Source: Trichopria drosophilae
Taxonomy: Eukaryota; Arthropoda; Insecta; Hymenoptera; Diapriidae
NCBI GenBank assembly: GCA_030407085.1
Contig: CM059585.1
Span: 11,463,001 to 11,527,000, forward strand
Length of the DNA: 64,000 nucleotides
Direction: 5' to 3'
Below, piece by piece: positions 1-12,144 of this stretch. Positions within the stretch are counted from its first letter, which is position 1. Each line of letters starts with the position of its first letter. The translations under genes were made by a program, and so were the position numbers. The notes under the pieces were generated by a model. It did not search any database and was not told where the DNA came from. It was given only the letters and a program-made list of their open reading frames with translations.

Positions 1-473
1 ACTTCTACGTTTTAAAATCAATGATACATCTCGAATCAAATACAAATTAGTTTAGTGGCATTTTCTGTTATGCTAGTAAATTTAATTTTTTTAACAATTC
101 TTCTATTGGCTAATCCTTGAGTATCAAAATCCTTCAATGACTTTCTGATTTCTTAGGAGAATTTGGAAAATTTTATTCAAAATTACGTATATTCATTATT
201 ATAAATGTTCATAAGGTCACGGTTTTTTATTTTAAATATCTGTTAAAAAATGTTACCAAAATCAAAACAGGATTTCTTTTTTGAATTTTAGCGTGAAATT
301 AAATTCAAAATTTTTGACCCATTGGTTGGGATTTTTAGCCATTGGTAACAAATCGGTGTTTTTCAATTTTTTCTGTTACTGGATGAAACTGAATCGTTTC
401 GTCGACATAATGGAAGGTTATTTCACCGTAGGATTATCGTTAAAATAGAACATAATTTATGGACAGTTTGATA
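1..473. other. intergenic, no gene seen
   Basis: AT-rich sequence at the window edge. No long ORF, splice-bounded exon or RNA-like fold was recognised. It ends at the TTAA that bounds the next element. Confidence 0.5.
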
Positions 474-1480
474 TTAACCCGTTTCGTCCCAAAACGACAA
501 AATTTGTCGCCGGTTTTCATCCTCCGTAAGTTTATGGATATCTTTGAGATATTGTTGTAAAATGTAGGTTTTCTATAGTTTTTGGGTATGCTATTTTCGA
601 ATCTGAAGCCCATTTTACGATATCACATTCCATTTTTTAAATATGACCACTTAAACGGAAAAAATCGTGGAAAAAAGTGAAAACTTTTTCAGAAAACTGC
701 AATTTTTCTTGCGAAGGAGTTCCGGAATCGTGTCAGGCCTCAGAATCCTGTGGCATAATGAGTTTTACTAAAAGTTGGTCAATATTAAGATTTAAATTAC
801 AAAATGGCGCTGCTCATACGTAATTTTTTTGTTATTTGCGTTTTAATAAAATATTTCTGGTATTTTTTCGTGTATTTTGATAAATATGTTCTTGTGGATT
901 ATGTTTGAGGATTGCGAATACAAATCCATTATTACAATTTGGAAATGCAAAATAGGGAATCCAATATGGCTGGCCGCCATTTAAAAAAAATTGTCTGGTA
1001 TTTGGTATATAGAAGGTTCCGAAATCACATTGGATCCGCCATTTTGAATTTGCAAAATTTAATAACGAATTAGTATTCAGTCACCTCAAAAGCAATCTAC
1101 ATATTCATCAAAGTTCACTTCAAGATACTGGAAATATTTTAATAAAACCCAAATAACAACAAAATTCCGTATGAGCAGCGCCATTTTGTAACTTAAATCT
1201 TAATATTGACCAATTTTTAGTAAAACTCATTATGCCACAGGATTCTGAGACCTGACACGATTCCTGAACTCCTTCGCAAGAAAAATTGCAGTTTTCTGAA
1301 AAAGTTTTCGCTTTTTTCCATGATTGTTTCCATTTAAGTGGTCATATTTAAAAACACGATAAAAACACACAAAAACGATAGAAAACCTACATTTTACAAC
1401 AATATCTCAAAGATATCCATAAACTTACGGAGGATGAAAACCGGCGACAAATTTTGTCGTTTTGGGACGAAAAGGGTTAA
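474..1480. mobile_element. ~1-kb foldback element with TTAA flanks (piggyBac-like MITE)
   Basis: Two arms of roughly 370 bases are inverted copies of each other. The left arm starts CCCGTTTCGTCCCAAAACG at 478 and the right arm, read on the minus strand, starts CCCTTTTCGTCCCAAAACG at 1476. TTAA lies directly outside both ends (474-477 and 1477-1480), which is the target duplication typical of the piggyBac superfamily, whose ends also begin CCC. The arms match as far as a shared AAAATGGCGCTGCTCATACG word near 800 and 1165. No transposase is encoded, so it is non-autonomous. Superfamily assignment is inferred from TTAA plus CCC only. Confidence 0.75.
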
Positions 1481-2341
1481 TGTTTTTTAGATAGTTAAAA
1501 TTATTTAGTGTAGTTAGTAAATTATAAATGTTTGAATTATTTATTTTATGAATTTTTATTTAGGGTTTAAAAATCGAACACAGTAAGATTTATAAACTTT
1601 TTTACTTCCTCGATAAATAAAGCAGTTTAAATTGTCGATGATGAAGTACAACAATAAAAATATTGACGACAACTTTTTACACTGTCTAAAAAGAATAATG
1701 CTGAAACTGCCAATAAGAGAGAAAAATAGGAACTCGATTAAGGTCAGGCAGTTAATTGACAAAAATCTATAAAAACGCTTTTAAGAAAAATGATAACAAA
1801 TAATCAGTTGATTTAAACGGAAAATAGTGAGTAAAGAAAAATAAAGAAACAAAAATTTGCAAGCAGTTATTAAGATTAGGAAACATTTCTAAAAATATCG
1901 ATTCGAAAGGCAACATCGAAAAACAAAAGTAATTGCAACGTTCATGATTACGAAACAAGATTAAATTAGTCTACATATACTAAGAATTTACTAGTTCCCA
2001 AACAAGGTTGATTATTTAAATTATTAGTATTGGTATTTATTTTTTCTAATGTCATAATACTCGTTATTTTCTTTCATTGTAAATTGTCTTTGAGATTTAT
2101 AGTTAAATATTTATTAGAGAATATATCACATGATATTGTCGTTTTATCTACCAATAACAACGAAAATTTCCTTCATTTATTTTGAAGTCAAAAAGTAGTT
2201 TCGGTTCTATATAACAACAAAGAATGGCAACATAACAACCGTTTACTACATAAATATTGTCACTCTTCTAGAAGAAATATATTACTTAAAACAAAACTAT
2301 TATCGACAGAAATAAACTGCAAAATGTTTTTAATGTCAATG
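1481..2341. other. AT-rich 3' flank of the carbonic anhydrase gene
   Basis: No exon was recognised. On the minus strand an AATAAA hexamer lies at 2181-2176, about 160 bases past the carbonic anhydrase stop codon, and is a plausible poly(A) signal. Two short ORFs between 1556 and 1958 are AT-rich and have no recognisable motif. Confidence 0.4.
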
Positions 2342-5300
2342 CTACACCGCGGTAGCAACGATTTTGTAAATTTTTCTTCCATTTTGTGGTTGCAACGGAC
2401 GGTATTCTTGTTTTTTGATTTTACGCAGAGCATCCAGCTGAAAAAAAAATCAGGCTATCAGTATCCAAAAAGAAAAGTTGTCTAGGAAAGAATCTGTAAA
2501 TAAAATCATTTAAAAAAACGAAAAATAATTTTTCATTTTATTTTCGAAATTCTTTTTTATACTTACGTATTTTTGAGGAACACGTGCTGTTTCTTCCATA
2601 TCTATGAACCATGGCATATTTTCTCGACAAGGCGGTTGCAGCATCGAACCATCATAAGTCAAAAACGTTATGGTGTTTGTGTCTTGATCATGTCCCGACA
2701 TGAAATTGGCCAAAGGAAAGGGTTCGATATCTATGACGGCATTTGGGTCTTGAAGTTCGTCCAATTTTGGAAATAGACGCATCAGTCCAACATTAAATTT
2801 ACTCTCGTCGTCGTCGATCTGATAAAAAGATTTAAATCCATATTTTTTTTTGGGATAAAGAATTCCCTATATTTATATGTTTTCTTTGTTTGAATACTAA
2901 AATCAGAAAAAATTTCGATGTCCATTCGAGTAATTTATATAGTTACTTACATCTATTACTTTGCCAAATCCTACCAAACCTTTTGGCTTTTTAGACGCCG
3001 CAGTGGAGTTTCCATATTCTGTATTATATGCGTAAAAAACAATACCCATTGATCCACTACAAAAATGATTTTTGGTTTATTTTCGTTACTTGTCATTAAA
3101 GCTCAAGAAGACACAATTTGACTAAGATTTCAAGAATATTTATTGGCATTGATCAATTCATAAGAATTTAAATAAACAATTTTCGATGTAAAATTGATTG
3201 CTCGTTTACAAGCTATTGTCAAAATTTACCTATAATAAACACGTAAACAATTATAAACAATTATTTACAACATGATTTTTGTCTGAAAGATGATTTTTTA
3301 TTTAATATTTTTATTTTGAGTAAGAATCTTTTCTAAGAGATTACGACGGTTACGAAGGTTCAAAGAATCGTGAAGCAACAAATGTGAATTGTAACTTCTA
3401 CAAAAATTCAAGATGGCGGCTCCAAAATGGCGAGTGAAATCTTTTTTTTTAATATTAGCCTAATCTACGAAATGTTTACAAACGTGTTCGATCTTGATAA
3501 AACTTTCTTGATAAAAATTCATAAGATCCTTGAGTACAAACCTGAAGTTATTTCGTAAAAATTAAAAATGGCGGAATCAATATGGTCGCCCATTCACCAT
3601 TTTGCTTCCAGCCGAGAAGAGTAGTGGAGAAATAATTTTGTTTGCAATTTTTGTTAGTCAAGCATGTTAAGATAATATTTCTAAAAAAAAATAAAAATTA
3701 AATAAAACCTGTGCATCGTGCAGCTTTTTTATATAAAATTTAAATGTTTTGAAAAAGTTAAAATGAATCAATGAAAGGCAATATTGAATTCGACACATTG
3801 AATATTGAAAAAATGACTTCAGATTCGTAATCAGACACTCCAAAATCCTCTGTGTTTCCTCACAGTTTAAAAAAAAAATTAGATTCGTCTCGGCCATATT
3901 GAAAGAAGATATTTTTAATTTTCGAAAAACAATAAAAAAAAAAGTAAATTCTTTTCTAGGGGCACCAAGAACCTTGATATATGAAATTTCATAACAATTT
4001 TTAAAAATATCAAATTTTTTACTACCATATTAAACCTCCATGTTAAATTTTGAAAAATAACTTGAGGTTCATACTCGGGAACAAATTATGGGTATCAAGT
4101 TTTATTAATTTTTGTTTAATTTGATGGATTAGGTTAATATTACACACACAAAATTTATTTTACTCGCCATTTTGGAGCTGCCATGTTGAATTTTTGTATA
4201 TGTTATAATGAATGTTAGTAACTAGGAACTTAACTCCACTGACATTGAATATTCAACATGAAAAAATTAATTGAAAATGTTGTTAAAAAAAGGTGTCTTT
4301 TTGTATATAAGTGTGTATAACGTGTTTATTAACCCCTTGACAAACACCATTTTGACACATTTGAAAAGTCTAACCTTTCAATTCAGCAGAAACATTTTTA
4401 AAAAATTGAATCATTTGCTTGAAACTTGTTAATCGGTGGTTTTCGAGGTCGCTAATTGCAAATCTGACGATATATTTCGAAAATTCAAAATGGCGAATCC
4501 AATATGACAGACAAATTTTGCAAAAATCGAACCATTTTGTTTGAAACTTGTTAGTCAAGAGTTTTCAAGGTCATTCAATATAAATCTAATGATATATTTT
4601 GATAATTGTAATTGGCAGATACAATATGGTGGTCAAATTTGTCAAAAATAGAATCTTTTTGTTTGAAAGTAATTACTCGGAGGTTTTTGAGGTTGCAATC
4701 TAACAATATATTAAGAAAATTCAAAATGACGAATCCAATGTAGTGGACAAAATTTCTCAAAAATGGAACCATTTGGAATTTTTGGAGTTGCTGATTGCAA
4801 ATCTGAAGAGCTTGGGGTGTTGGGCAGTTCTCGTATTAGAAAAAATAAGGATAAATATTTGTAGGTGAAGAATCGAAGAAATTTTAGGTGCATACAGAAT
4901 TTATGCGGTAAAGTTATTGTATAAAGAACCAAGAGTTTTTTATTGCTCTAATGACCAGCCACGAGTAACATTGTTCTCAGAAAACAAAGTAAACTGTTCT
5001 CAGCTCCACAGTAAATTGACGCCATTTTGAACATGCAAACACAATAAAGTTGTCCGCCATATTGAATCAGCTATTTTAAATTTTCAAAATCTGATTTTAA
5101 ATTGTTAATCAGTGTCCCCGAAAACCCTGGGGTAACAAGTGTCAAGCAAAATAGTTTGAAATTGGAAAATTGGTGGCCATATTAAACCCCCGTTTGCATT
5201 TTAAAAATTTGACCTCAGATTAATGTTTATCGACCCAAAAACCCTTTATACACTAAGTTATAGTTCATTCTAACAATTTGGTTTTCCCGCATTTTGGGCA

Positions 5301-7965
5301 ATTTCTGTGAAATTCCCGCCGCATTGAAGGGATTAACAACAAATTTTGATATTGGTTTATTTCAAATTGTTTGAATTTTCGTTCAATAACAATACTATTT
5401 TTGAATTCTTGGTACAATTTCTTTTGTTCTTGTCTTATTTGATATTAAAAGATTAATTTGACTAAGAAATGCTTACGTTTTTCCATTTATTGCATGTTGG
5501 CTTCCAATTCCATTTGTCGGACCCCAATAGAAAATTATCAGAAATAATTTGTACTCGCCTATTAAAGGACCTCCTTTAATTAGGAACGGATTCTCATCAT
5601 ATTCGAAACGTAATTGAACTGCAACAAATTTCAAAACAATTTAATTGGCGTGCATTTCTAAATAACTTATTTGTAAACATTATTGGAAATGTCAGAACAG
5701 AATGGAAGTTTTGCGAAGAATATTTGATATTTTCGGCTTCGTTGCTCCGGCGGTAACGTATTGGTCGAGTTCGATCCCCGTCCGGTGAACAATTTTTCGA
5801 TTTCGTTTTCAAGCAGCTCGCTCTTGGTAAGACAAGCCACGTTATTTGTTTACGCTTCGAAAATTGTTTATCTGGCGGAAATCGACTGATGTACTGTAAT
5901 GTAGGTTCCTGCAGTTTTCTACATTCTCGAGAAATATGATGTGTATAGCGCCATCTCAGAAGATGACCTGTAGCTTTCGCCAAAAATGTGAATAATATAC
6001 ACGTAAAAAGGTTGGCTCCGCCCGTTAAAACAATAAATAAATAAACAATTTTAAAGTAAAAAAGATTCATTAAAATAATAAAAATGAAGTGAAAAATGAA
6101 CAAACATGTAATAACATTGTTACGTACCATCATTGTCTTTTTGTCCAAAAGTCATTTTTTTCGGGATGGTGTGAACTCCTGTAATTATTAAAGGAGGAAA
6201 ATGCCCCATTGTAGCATTCCTTTCGTCTACATTAATTGGCGACTGTTTCTGCCCGCCACATTCTGGTACAATATTTGGCCAATCTTCAGGATGGTTGTAG
6301 TCAAAATCAATACCTGAAATGTTTTTTTGAAATCACAATTCTGATTAACCTTTGAAGGACTAAATGTACATAAATTGAATTTGAAGTTTAACAGTACTTT
6401 TTAGTAGTATAACCAGTGAAAAAAAATTTGAGATTTACGTTTTTTATTGTCTAAACCCTGTTCTTACGAATGGTGCATCAAAATATGCCGCAAATTTAAA
6501 ATTAAACAAATTACAAGCATTTATTTAACAAAAATCAGGAATTTTGTTTTCACTTATCCTTATTTTTTAGTATTTCCTCACGTTAGAATAACTCAGCTGT
6601 TTCTAAATATCAAGATAGAACTACTGTAAAAAATGAAATTCCAAAATGGCGGCTCAAAAATGCCTACCAATGTGGATTTTTTTTCCAAATCATAGACGCA
6701 TGTATTCCATTGATTGACTCGAATGAAATTACTTCAACTTTAGTACCCGGCGGTTTTTAGGGTTGTTGAGTCCAAATCTGATGTTAGTTTTCAGAAATGC
6801 ATAATGGCGGATCGACCATCCAGAATCAGCGAGCCCAAAAACCAACAAGTACCAAGAATAAAGTGGTTTCGTTTGATTTTAATTTCCTTTTAATTTAGTA
6901 GCCATATTTGAGCCATCATTTTGAAATTTAATTTTTCGCGCTAGTTCTATCTTCTGGCCGAAACATTTCTGACGTGATATTTATAAATATCTGAGGTATT
7001 CTAATACGGGAAGTGATAACAAAATGACAAGTGAAAAAAAAATCTTGATTTTACTTGAAATAAACGATATCATTGAAAATACAAAGTAAAAAATAATATA
7101 AAAATGTTGAATGATAATATTTCGAAAATGCTATGAGAGTTAACATAAATACTAAGAATCTGTTGATAGAAAACTTGTTTATGAATAAGATATGAAGAGA
7201 TATTTGTTTCTTGAGAAATCAGTAACTTTCATGACCGCCAGGTGGAGCTTTAATCCACAAACGGAAATGCGCAGCGATAAGCACAAGAAACACGTCAATG
7301 CATGTTGTTATCTTCTTAAGATTTCTTATCCAAATAGAAACGTAAAGAAGTGGAAGGATTTCAGCAAAATTTGGCAGCACTGAAATGTTATGTATCTCAT
7401 GTATTTTGATATTGATTCATCGAATATTGCCAATAGCTAGGTAAAAATCAATATGTATGTTGAATCAATCCTTTTTTATATAACGATTTGCAAAACATAA
7501 GTAACTATTATTTACTATGTACTTTTGAACTACGGACCGTCTCGTATTACCAATAGACAACTTTAGTCTTTTTTGGATTTACCATAAAAAAAGTGTGACA
7601 AAAAATGTCACCACCAAAAAATGACAAATCAAATTCGGGCAGATTCTTATTTTCGAAGATGAATGCGATTATAGCGTATTTTTCTAGATGGCGATATGCA
7701 TACGACCAAACGGCCTCTTTGAACGCCATTTTTAATTTCATTTTAAAAACTCCAGAGTTAATTGCTTGTGACTAGTTTCATCAATAATTCAATCGAAATG
7801 TATACTTCTAAAATATCTCAAATTTGGCGCATTCTAAAATTCTAATTTAACGTTTACATAATTTATAAGTGAATACGTACCTTCTAGGGCGTGTACCGGG
7901 AAAATATTCTGTAGCGAACAAAGAACACAAATAGCGGCAGTCAATTTGATTGGAAAGACAGCCAT
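2342..7965 (-). CDS. secreted alpha-carbonic-anhydrase-related protein, zinc site lost
   Basis: Six exons on the minus strand: 7965-7881, 6313-6128, 5618-5477, 3056-2951, 2818-2567 and 2437-2342. They sum to 867 bases (288 codons plus stop), all introns are GT-AG and every phase closes. Residues 1-27 form a signal peptide starting MAVFPIKLTAAICVLC. Alpha-carbonic-anhydrase landmarks follow in order: DWPNIVPECGGQKQSPINV, GGPLIGEYKL, WGPTNGIGSQHAINGK, YNTEYG and TYDGSMLQPPC. The two cysteines (in ECGG and QPPC) match the conserved disulfide of extracellular members. In the family, FHFHWG and ELHLVHWN carry the three zinc histidines; here these read IIFYWG and GIVFYAYN, so the ligands are Ile, Tyr and Val. 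The gatekeeper Thr of SLTTPP is also replaced (SMLQPP). The reading frame is intact, so it is probably an expressed acatalytic, ligand-binding or structural protein rather than a pseudogene. Family assignment is firm; loss of activity is inferred from the residues. Confidence 0.9.
3395..4213. repeat. foldback repeat inside carbonic anhydrase intron 3
   Basis: The words TTCAAGATGGCGGCTCC and CAAAATGGCGAGT at about 3408-3436 recur inverted at about 4155-4195, as ACTCGCCATTTTGGAGCTGC followed by ATGTTGAATTTTTG. Flanking text (TTAATATTAGCCTAATCTAC against GATGGATTAGGTTAATATTA) extends the arms to about 75 bases. No coding capacity was seen. It carries the 'AAATGGCGG' module that recurs through the window. 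Confidence 0.6.
4329..5336. mobile_element. ~1-kb TTAA-flanked element with three tandem ~120-bp units
   Basis: TTAA at 4329-4332 is followed by CCCCTTGACAAAC. At the other end, GAAGGGA precedes TTAA at 5333-5336. The body is 1000 bases, almost exactly the size of the TTAA-flanked element at 478-1476. Between about 4420 and 4770 a unit of roughly 120 bases (GAAACTTGTTA, then GGTTTT..AGGTC, then AAATTCAAAATGGCGAATCC) is repeated three times. Inverted partial units follow at about 5010-5290. It lies in intron 3 of the carbonic anhydrase gene. Confidence 0.6.
5700..5965 (+). mobile_element. possible tRNA-derived SINE in carbonic anhydrase intron 2
   Basis: On the plus strand GTTGCTCCGGCGGTAACG resembles a tRNA A box with D-loop, and GAGTTCGATCCCCGTCC about 14 bases later resembles a B box and T arm. 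No intact cloverleaf can be drawn because the anticodon arm is missing. A GC-richer body continues to about 5960. The rest of the body could instead be unrelated intron sequence. Confidence 0.4.
6636..6815. repeat. copy of the recurrent AAATGGCGG / ACTCGG module
   Basis: Contains CCAAAATGGCGGCTC at about 6641 and, further on, TACCCGGCGGTTTTTAGGGTTG, CAAATCTGATG and GCATAATGGCGGATCGACC. This is the same word order as the tandem units at 4420-4770 and 27860-28200. It lies in intron 1 of the carbonic anhydrase gene and is a degenerate single copy. Confidence 0.5.
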
Positions 7966-8244
7966 TTTTAATACCTAAGTATCGGAGTAAAATGTTATTA
8001 TTACTTACTAACTTTTTAAGGACATGAAAAATAATTTGGTAGATATTATGAAATTACATAAATAAGTACCGAATCATTTTCGTAATTTTTTCAAACAAAT
8101 TTAATTTAAGAAAATTAAAGAAATTAAAGAAAAGTGTTTTTATTCGTACAGTTTTGCGGAAAACGAGGTAAACAAACATACATTCTCAGTCATTCGATTT
8201 TCTTTGAATTGTCCGGCGCTTGGAAGTAAATGATAAACAAAAAA

Positions 8245-8340
8245 TGTTTCAACCTCGACGGTGATTCGAACCCAGAACCGCGCTGCAGCCAAACTTTGCA
8301 TGCCTTAATACGCTCGGCCAATGGCTAAACTATTTTCTAT
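8245..8340 (-). mobile_element. tRNA-derived sequence (Ser/Leu-like), probable SINE head or tRNA relic
   Basis: On the minus strand, TGGCCGAGCGTATTAAGGCA matches the D-arm/A-box text of tRNA-Ser and tRNA-Leu. GGTTCTGGGTTCGAATCACCG about 30 bases later supplies a B box and T loop. The acceptor arm does not pair, and the spacing is too short for a variable-arm tRNA. It is therefore a relic or SINE promoter rather than a working tRNA gene. Confidence 0.5.
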
Positions 8341-8345
8341 GGTAA

Positions 8346-9224
8346 ATAAGGTACTAGTCCCGTTTATAAAATCTTACGATACATTTCGACAAGAGCTACT
8401 GGAAAATCAGTGAATTTCATCGATTTTTTTCTCAAATCCTTAACAACCAAATAAATTCGATACTATTTCCAGAATTATTATTTTCCGTGAATGCGCAATA
8501 ATAATGTTGTTACACGATCGCGAAAGATCTAAAGGTGAAAAGATGAATTAAGGTGATATAATCAAAGAAATGTATAATTTTCAAAAGAACTGGTGGACTC
8601 AAACATGATAACAAACCATGATGTTTGAGGTTGTCATGAGAAGATTTAAATGGCTAAATTGTCAAAATTATTCTTGTTCTTTAAAATCTTGAACATGGTA
8701 TCTAAGAATGGATGAAGAAACAAAAAAGGTCTTAATGATAAATGATGGATCACAGGGGAGAAGGCCAAACTGTTTCGAAAGTAAGAAACATTTTGTGAAA
8801 ATAACGGAGTCATTAAAGTCGATTCATGGAAATATCAAATGGAATGAGTGATGAACTGTGGGTAGAGGCATGGAAAATAAAAAGTGCTGTAAGTACACAG
8901 CGACAGAAAAACTCAAAAGGAATAACATTTAAGAAATAAAAGAAAATGCAAAATAAGTTTCCTGAAAAATTGAAGATGGGAAGAGAATATCAGAGGGAAA
9001 TATTGAAAGGACAAAGCAAAGTTTCTGGAGGAAGATTTATTTATGAAGAATACGAGTCAGACATTATAAAATTGTTCCTAGACTATAAGATAAGATATAC
9101 CACAAATCTGTACAAGAAAAAAAAAGGAAAGAACGTAGAAAGCCCGAGTGCAAATGAAATTAATGCTGATAAATGAAAATGCATTTGCTTACATCACTGG
9201 TAATAGATAAATCCAATTTTCAAA
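8346..9224. other. no gene recognised; purine-rich tract
   Basis: From about 8600 to 9180 the plus strand is purine-rich and holds an open frame of 76 codons at 8946-9176, rich in Lys and Glu. No domain, splice context or homology was recognised, so it is not called as a gene. Confidence 0.3.
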
Positions 9225-9650
9225 AATTGACCAGTAAGAGCCAATTTTGATAAGATTTTCCTCCCAGAATCGAAATGTGAACACCAAAGTAACCAATTGG
9301 ACCTATAGTTGACCAAATTGAAGGTCAAAGGGATAAAATATCATGTAAACGTTTTTGGATATATTTCACATCTATACTATAGTATGCGGCGCAAAATAAA
9401 CCAGAAATGCAAAATGTCGAATCCAAAATGTCCGACGAACTATCTGAAATTCGTTACCGTCTTGGCTAATTTTCGAGAAAACCAAAAAATTGTCCTAAAA
9501 CGCGATTTTTTACCCTTTTGCCCTTCAATATCTCAAAAACTGGAGCCAATTGGCTATTTTGGAGGTTACATTTGGATGCTGGAGCAAAAATCCTATCAGA
9601 ATCGATTCTTACTTACAGGGCAACCAGATTTAGTAGGGCTTTGTAAACGG
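9225..9650. mobile_element. shorter copy of the 12.1-12.9 kb foldback family
   Basis: Starts with CCAGTAAGAGCCAATTTTGA and ends with ATCAGAATCGATTCTTACTT then AGGGCAACCAGATTTAGTAGGGC. The same blocks, in the same order, occur at 12340-12560 and 12770-12945. The inverted ends (GTAAGA..GATTTTCC..CAGAATC) mark it as a foldback. A 122-codon frame runs through it but has no recognisable motif. Confidence 0.6.
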
Positions 9651-9699
9651 TCAATGATATCTCAGAAAAATAGTTAATATTCTTCAAATTAACACAAAA

Positions 9700-11090
9700 A
9701 TATTTTGAAATATACTTATATTCAACTAAACAAGAAACTTCCGAATAATATAAGTTTTCATTCACTAAATTGAGGGTTTCTTGCAGTATTCCTTTATAAA
9801 CAAGTCTGTGAAGTCACAGTTGGATGTATTACTGCATTGTTTCCATTAGGTTTACAACTGTAACTAATAACCTACCATGTCGTTGGCGACGATAAGAAGA
9901 GACTTTTAACGAAAAATTGTTGTAAAAGCCATCAAATTGATTTATTTTCGTTGCCGTTTAATTGCTCTTAGATTGCAAGCAAACAATGTGTATATTTATT
10001 AGTGTTATATAATTAATCAGTTACAAGTTATCAGAGATATGTTATTTACTACTTTTCAGTCTAAAAAATGAATTAAAAAAGTAAATTATTTAAAAAAATT
10101 GTATTTTATCATTATCCACAAAAGAGGTAGATGAAATAATTTTGTTCAATATCCATATTTAGAATTTTTATAACTATGGACCCCTTTTTGGTCAAAAACT
10201 GCAAACAAAATTTACCAAAAATGTTGAATTACTAAAATGATCGTTTGTTACAATTTTTTTATTTTAAATAAAAAAATAATGAACTTCTTAAAACACTAAT
10301 AAATAAACTTTAGTTTTTCTCATTTTCGTGTTAATCCGGTTTTTAATAAAAATTTGAATATTTTTGCTTGTATAAGTTTTTTATTTTCTTAAGAATTCTT
10401 AACTTTTTTTAATTACAATGCTTTAACTGTTAAATATTGTTTGGAATAATTACGGTATTCTTGTAATGATATTGAAAATGTAATATTTAAATTAAGCAGA
10501 TAAAAATATCTGAAAAAATATTGTTTTACTAGAATATGTACAAAAAGAATATGCATTTGAAGATAATAGACTTGGCATAACTGATAATATCCTGTGATCT
10601 ATATATAACGAAAATCATTATTTTTGTACATTTTACCAATATATTATTTAAACTATTTTTATTTTTTTGTTATAAATTCAAATTTAGTTGAAGCTAAAAA
10701 TAAAAAAATTTGTTGGAGATTTTGTAGAATTACTTTCTAGTACACGACAGTTTTAGTTAGTTTCCTCCAGAATTATTTTCATTCTCCTGTACTAACTTGT
10801 AAATGTTATTGTGCCTTAATTTTAGAATAACCAAATTGCATTACTTTTTAAACAATTGATATTAAACTATGAAAATATTTATAAAATTGTTTACATTTTC
10901 TTTTTTAACTGGAATAACTGAATTTTCTTAAGTATATGATAGCTTAAGAAATGTTCCTTACAAATCTTTTTAAAATGGATACTATTAGTATTGTAAATAT
11001 TAAAAAATTAATATTTTTTATCAAAATACTCTCTAATCTATTTTTAAATTACAACCCTAGGTTCTAAAATTTTGATGGCAATATTTTCTG
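9700..11090. other. AT-rich stretch without genes
   Basis: Very AT-rich with long T and A runs, especially 10080-11060. No ORF, inverted repeat or RNA-like fold was recognised. Confidence 0.5.
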
Positions 11091-11094
11091 AGTG

Positions 11095-11251
11095 TACTCT
11101 CTTAATTCCTTGGAGTGAATTGAGCCACTCTTTCATGAAGGGTGATATTTAATTCCATCAAGGGTGAAAGAAACAAGACACTCATGGTGGAGTGAAATAT
11201 CATTCTCTATAGAGAGTGGCTTAATTTCCACGCCAAGGAATTTAGAGAGTA
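11095..11251. mobile_element. ~155-bp MITE with TA flanks
   Basis: The left end TA-CTCTCTTAATTCCTTGG and right end CCAAGGAATTTAGAGAG-TA are inverted copies. Each is followed inward by a second matching block (TGAATTGAGCCACTCT against AGAGTGGCTTAATTTCCA). The TA dinucleotides at 11095-11096 and 11250-11251 look like a target duplication. This pattern fits a Tc1/mariner-type non-autonomous element. Confidence 0.65.
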
Positions 11252-12140
11252 ACAAAGACTAAAGTGGTCAGGAAGAAAAATAAAAGAAACAAGCACGGCA
11301 ATACGGAAAAGGAAGGAACACATTTTTCATTTACATTATAATTTTTGCTTTTAATTATTGTTTACGTGCAGGACTTTTTCTTGCCGTCAAAATATGAGAC
11401 TATTTATGTTTGCAAAACCAATATACAATTTGACTTACAATGTTGCCAAAGAATGTGAGGAAATATATTTGTCGAGTAGTATCTATTGAAATACCAGTAA
11501 ATTTTCAGAAATTACCTGTAAATTGATGCTTCTATCATTTCTATTTCAAATGTCTCTTGTTTTTTTGCGAACTGCAGCTTAAAAATTAAAAAATTCTTTG
11601 CTTTGCATTTTTAAGAAGTAATACATAAAAGAACCAAAAATATCGTGTTCGTAATCTTAGATCCCTAAAAATGTCTTATAATTCTGATATTATTTAATGA
11701 TAAAAAAACATTAAACACAAAATAAATTTATTCTAAATTGTTAAAAATGGTCGAAATTACTATTTCTGTGTCATTAAAGTTTGTGTGCTCATTTTTCGTC
11801 GAAACATAACGCATAAAGGGTCAAATTCTTTGTTTATTCAAGATCCACAACTTCTTTCTACGTGAGTTTCGTGCAGGTATTTAGCAATTATTAACACAAA
11901 TCGGCATTTCCCGAATTTTTGAGGCTATGATAAGAGACATATTCATCGCAGGTTAAATTGACTCAAAGATCAATTGTAAGACTTGACAAAATCTTTAAAA
12001 TGAGCCTTTATTCTTTAAAATAACTTTAAACCAGCCGATTTTCTCAGTTTATTTGTACATTTTTCGCCATATTTAGTTTCCTGATTGGGAAAGCTCCAAT
12101 TCAATGATCAAAAAAAGCAAACTAAAGGGAAACATAACTC
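11252..12140. other. no gene recognised
   Basis: AT-rich, with no exon, RNA gene or clear repeat before the foldback that begins near 12145. Confidence 0.4.
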
Positions 12141-12144
12141 AACC

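Noticed and set aside
5597..6148. 183-codon minus-strand frame
   Set aside because: It overlaps carbonic anhydrase intron 2 and the splice sites at 5618 and 6128. Most of it is SINE-like sequence and AT-rich intron read in one frame.
8946..9176. 76-codon Lys/Glu-rich frame as a transposase fragment
   Set aside because: No catalytic or DNA-binding motif can be recognised; purine-rich composition alone explains the open frame.
9309..9677. 122-codon plus-strand frame
   Set aside because: It lies entirely within a foldback repeat whose relative at 12.3-12.9 kb does not keep the frame open.
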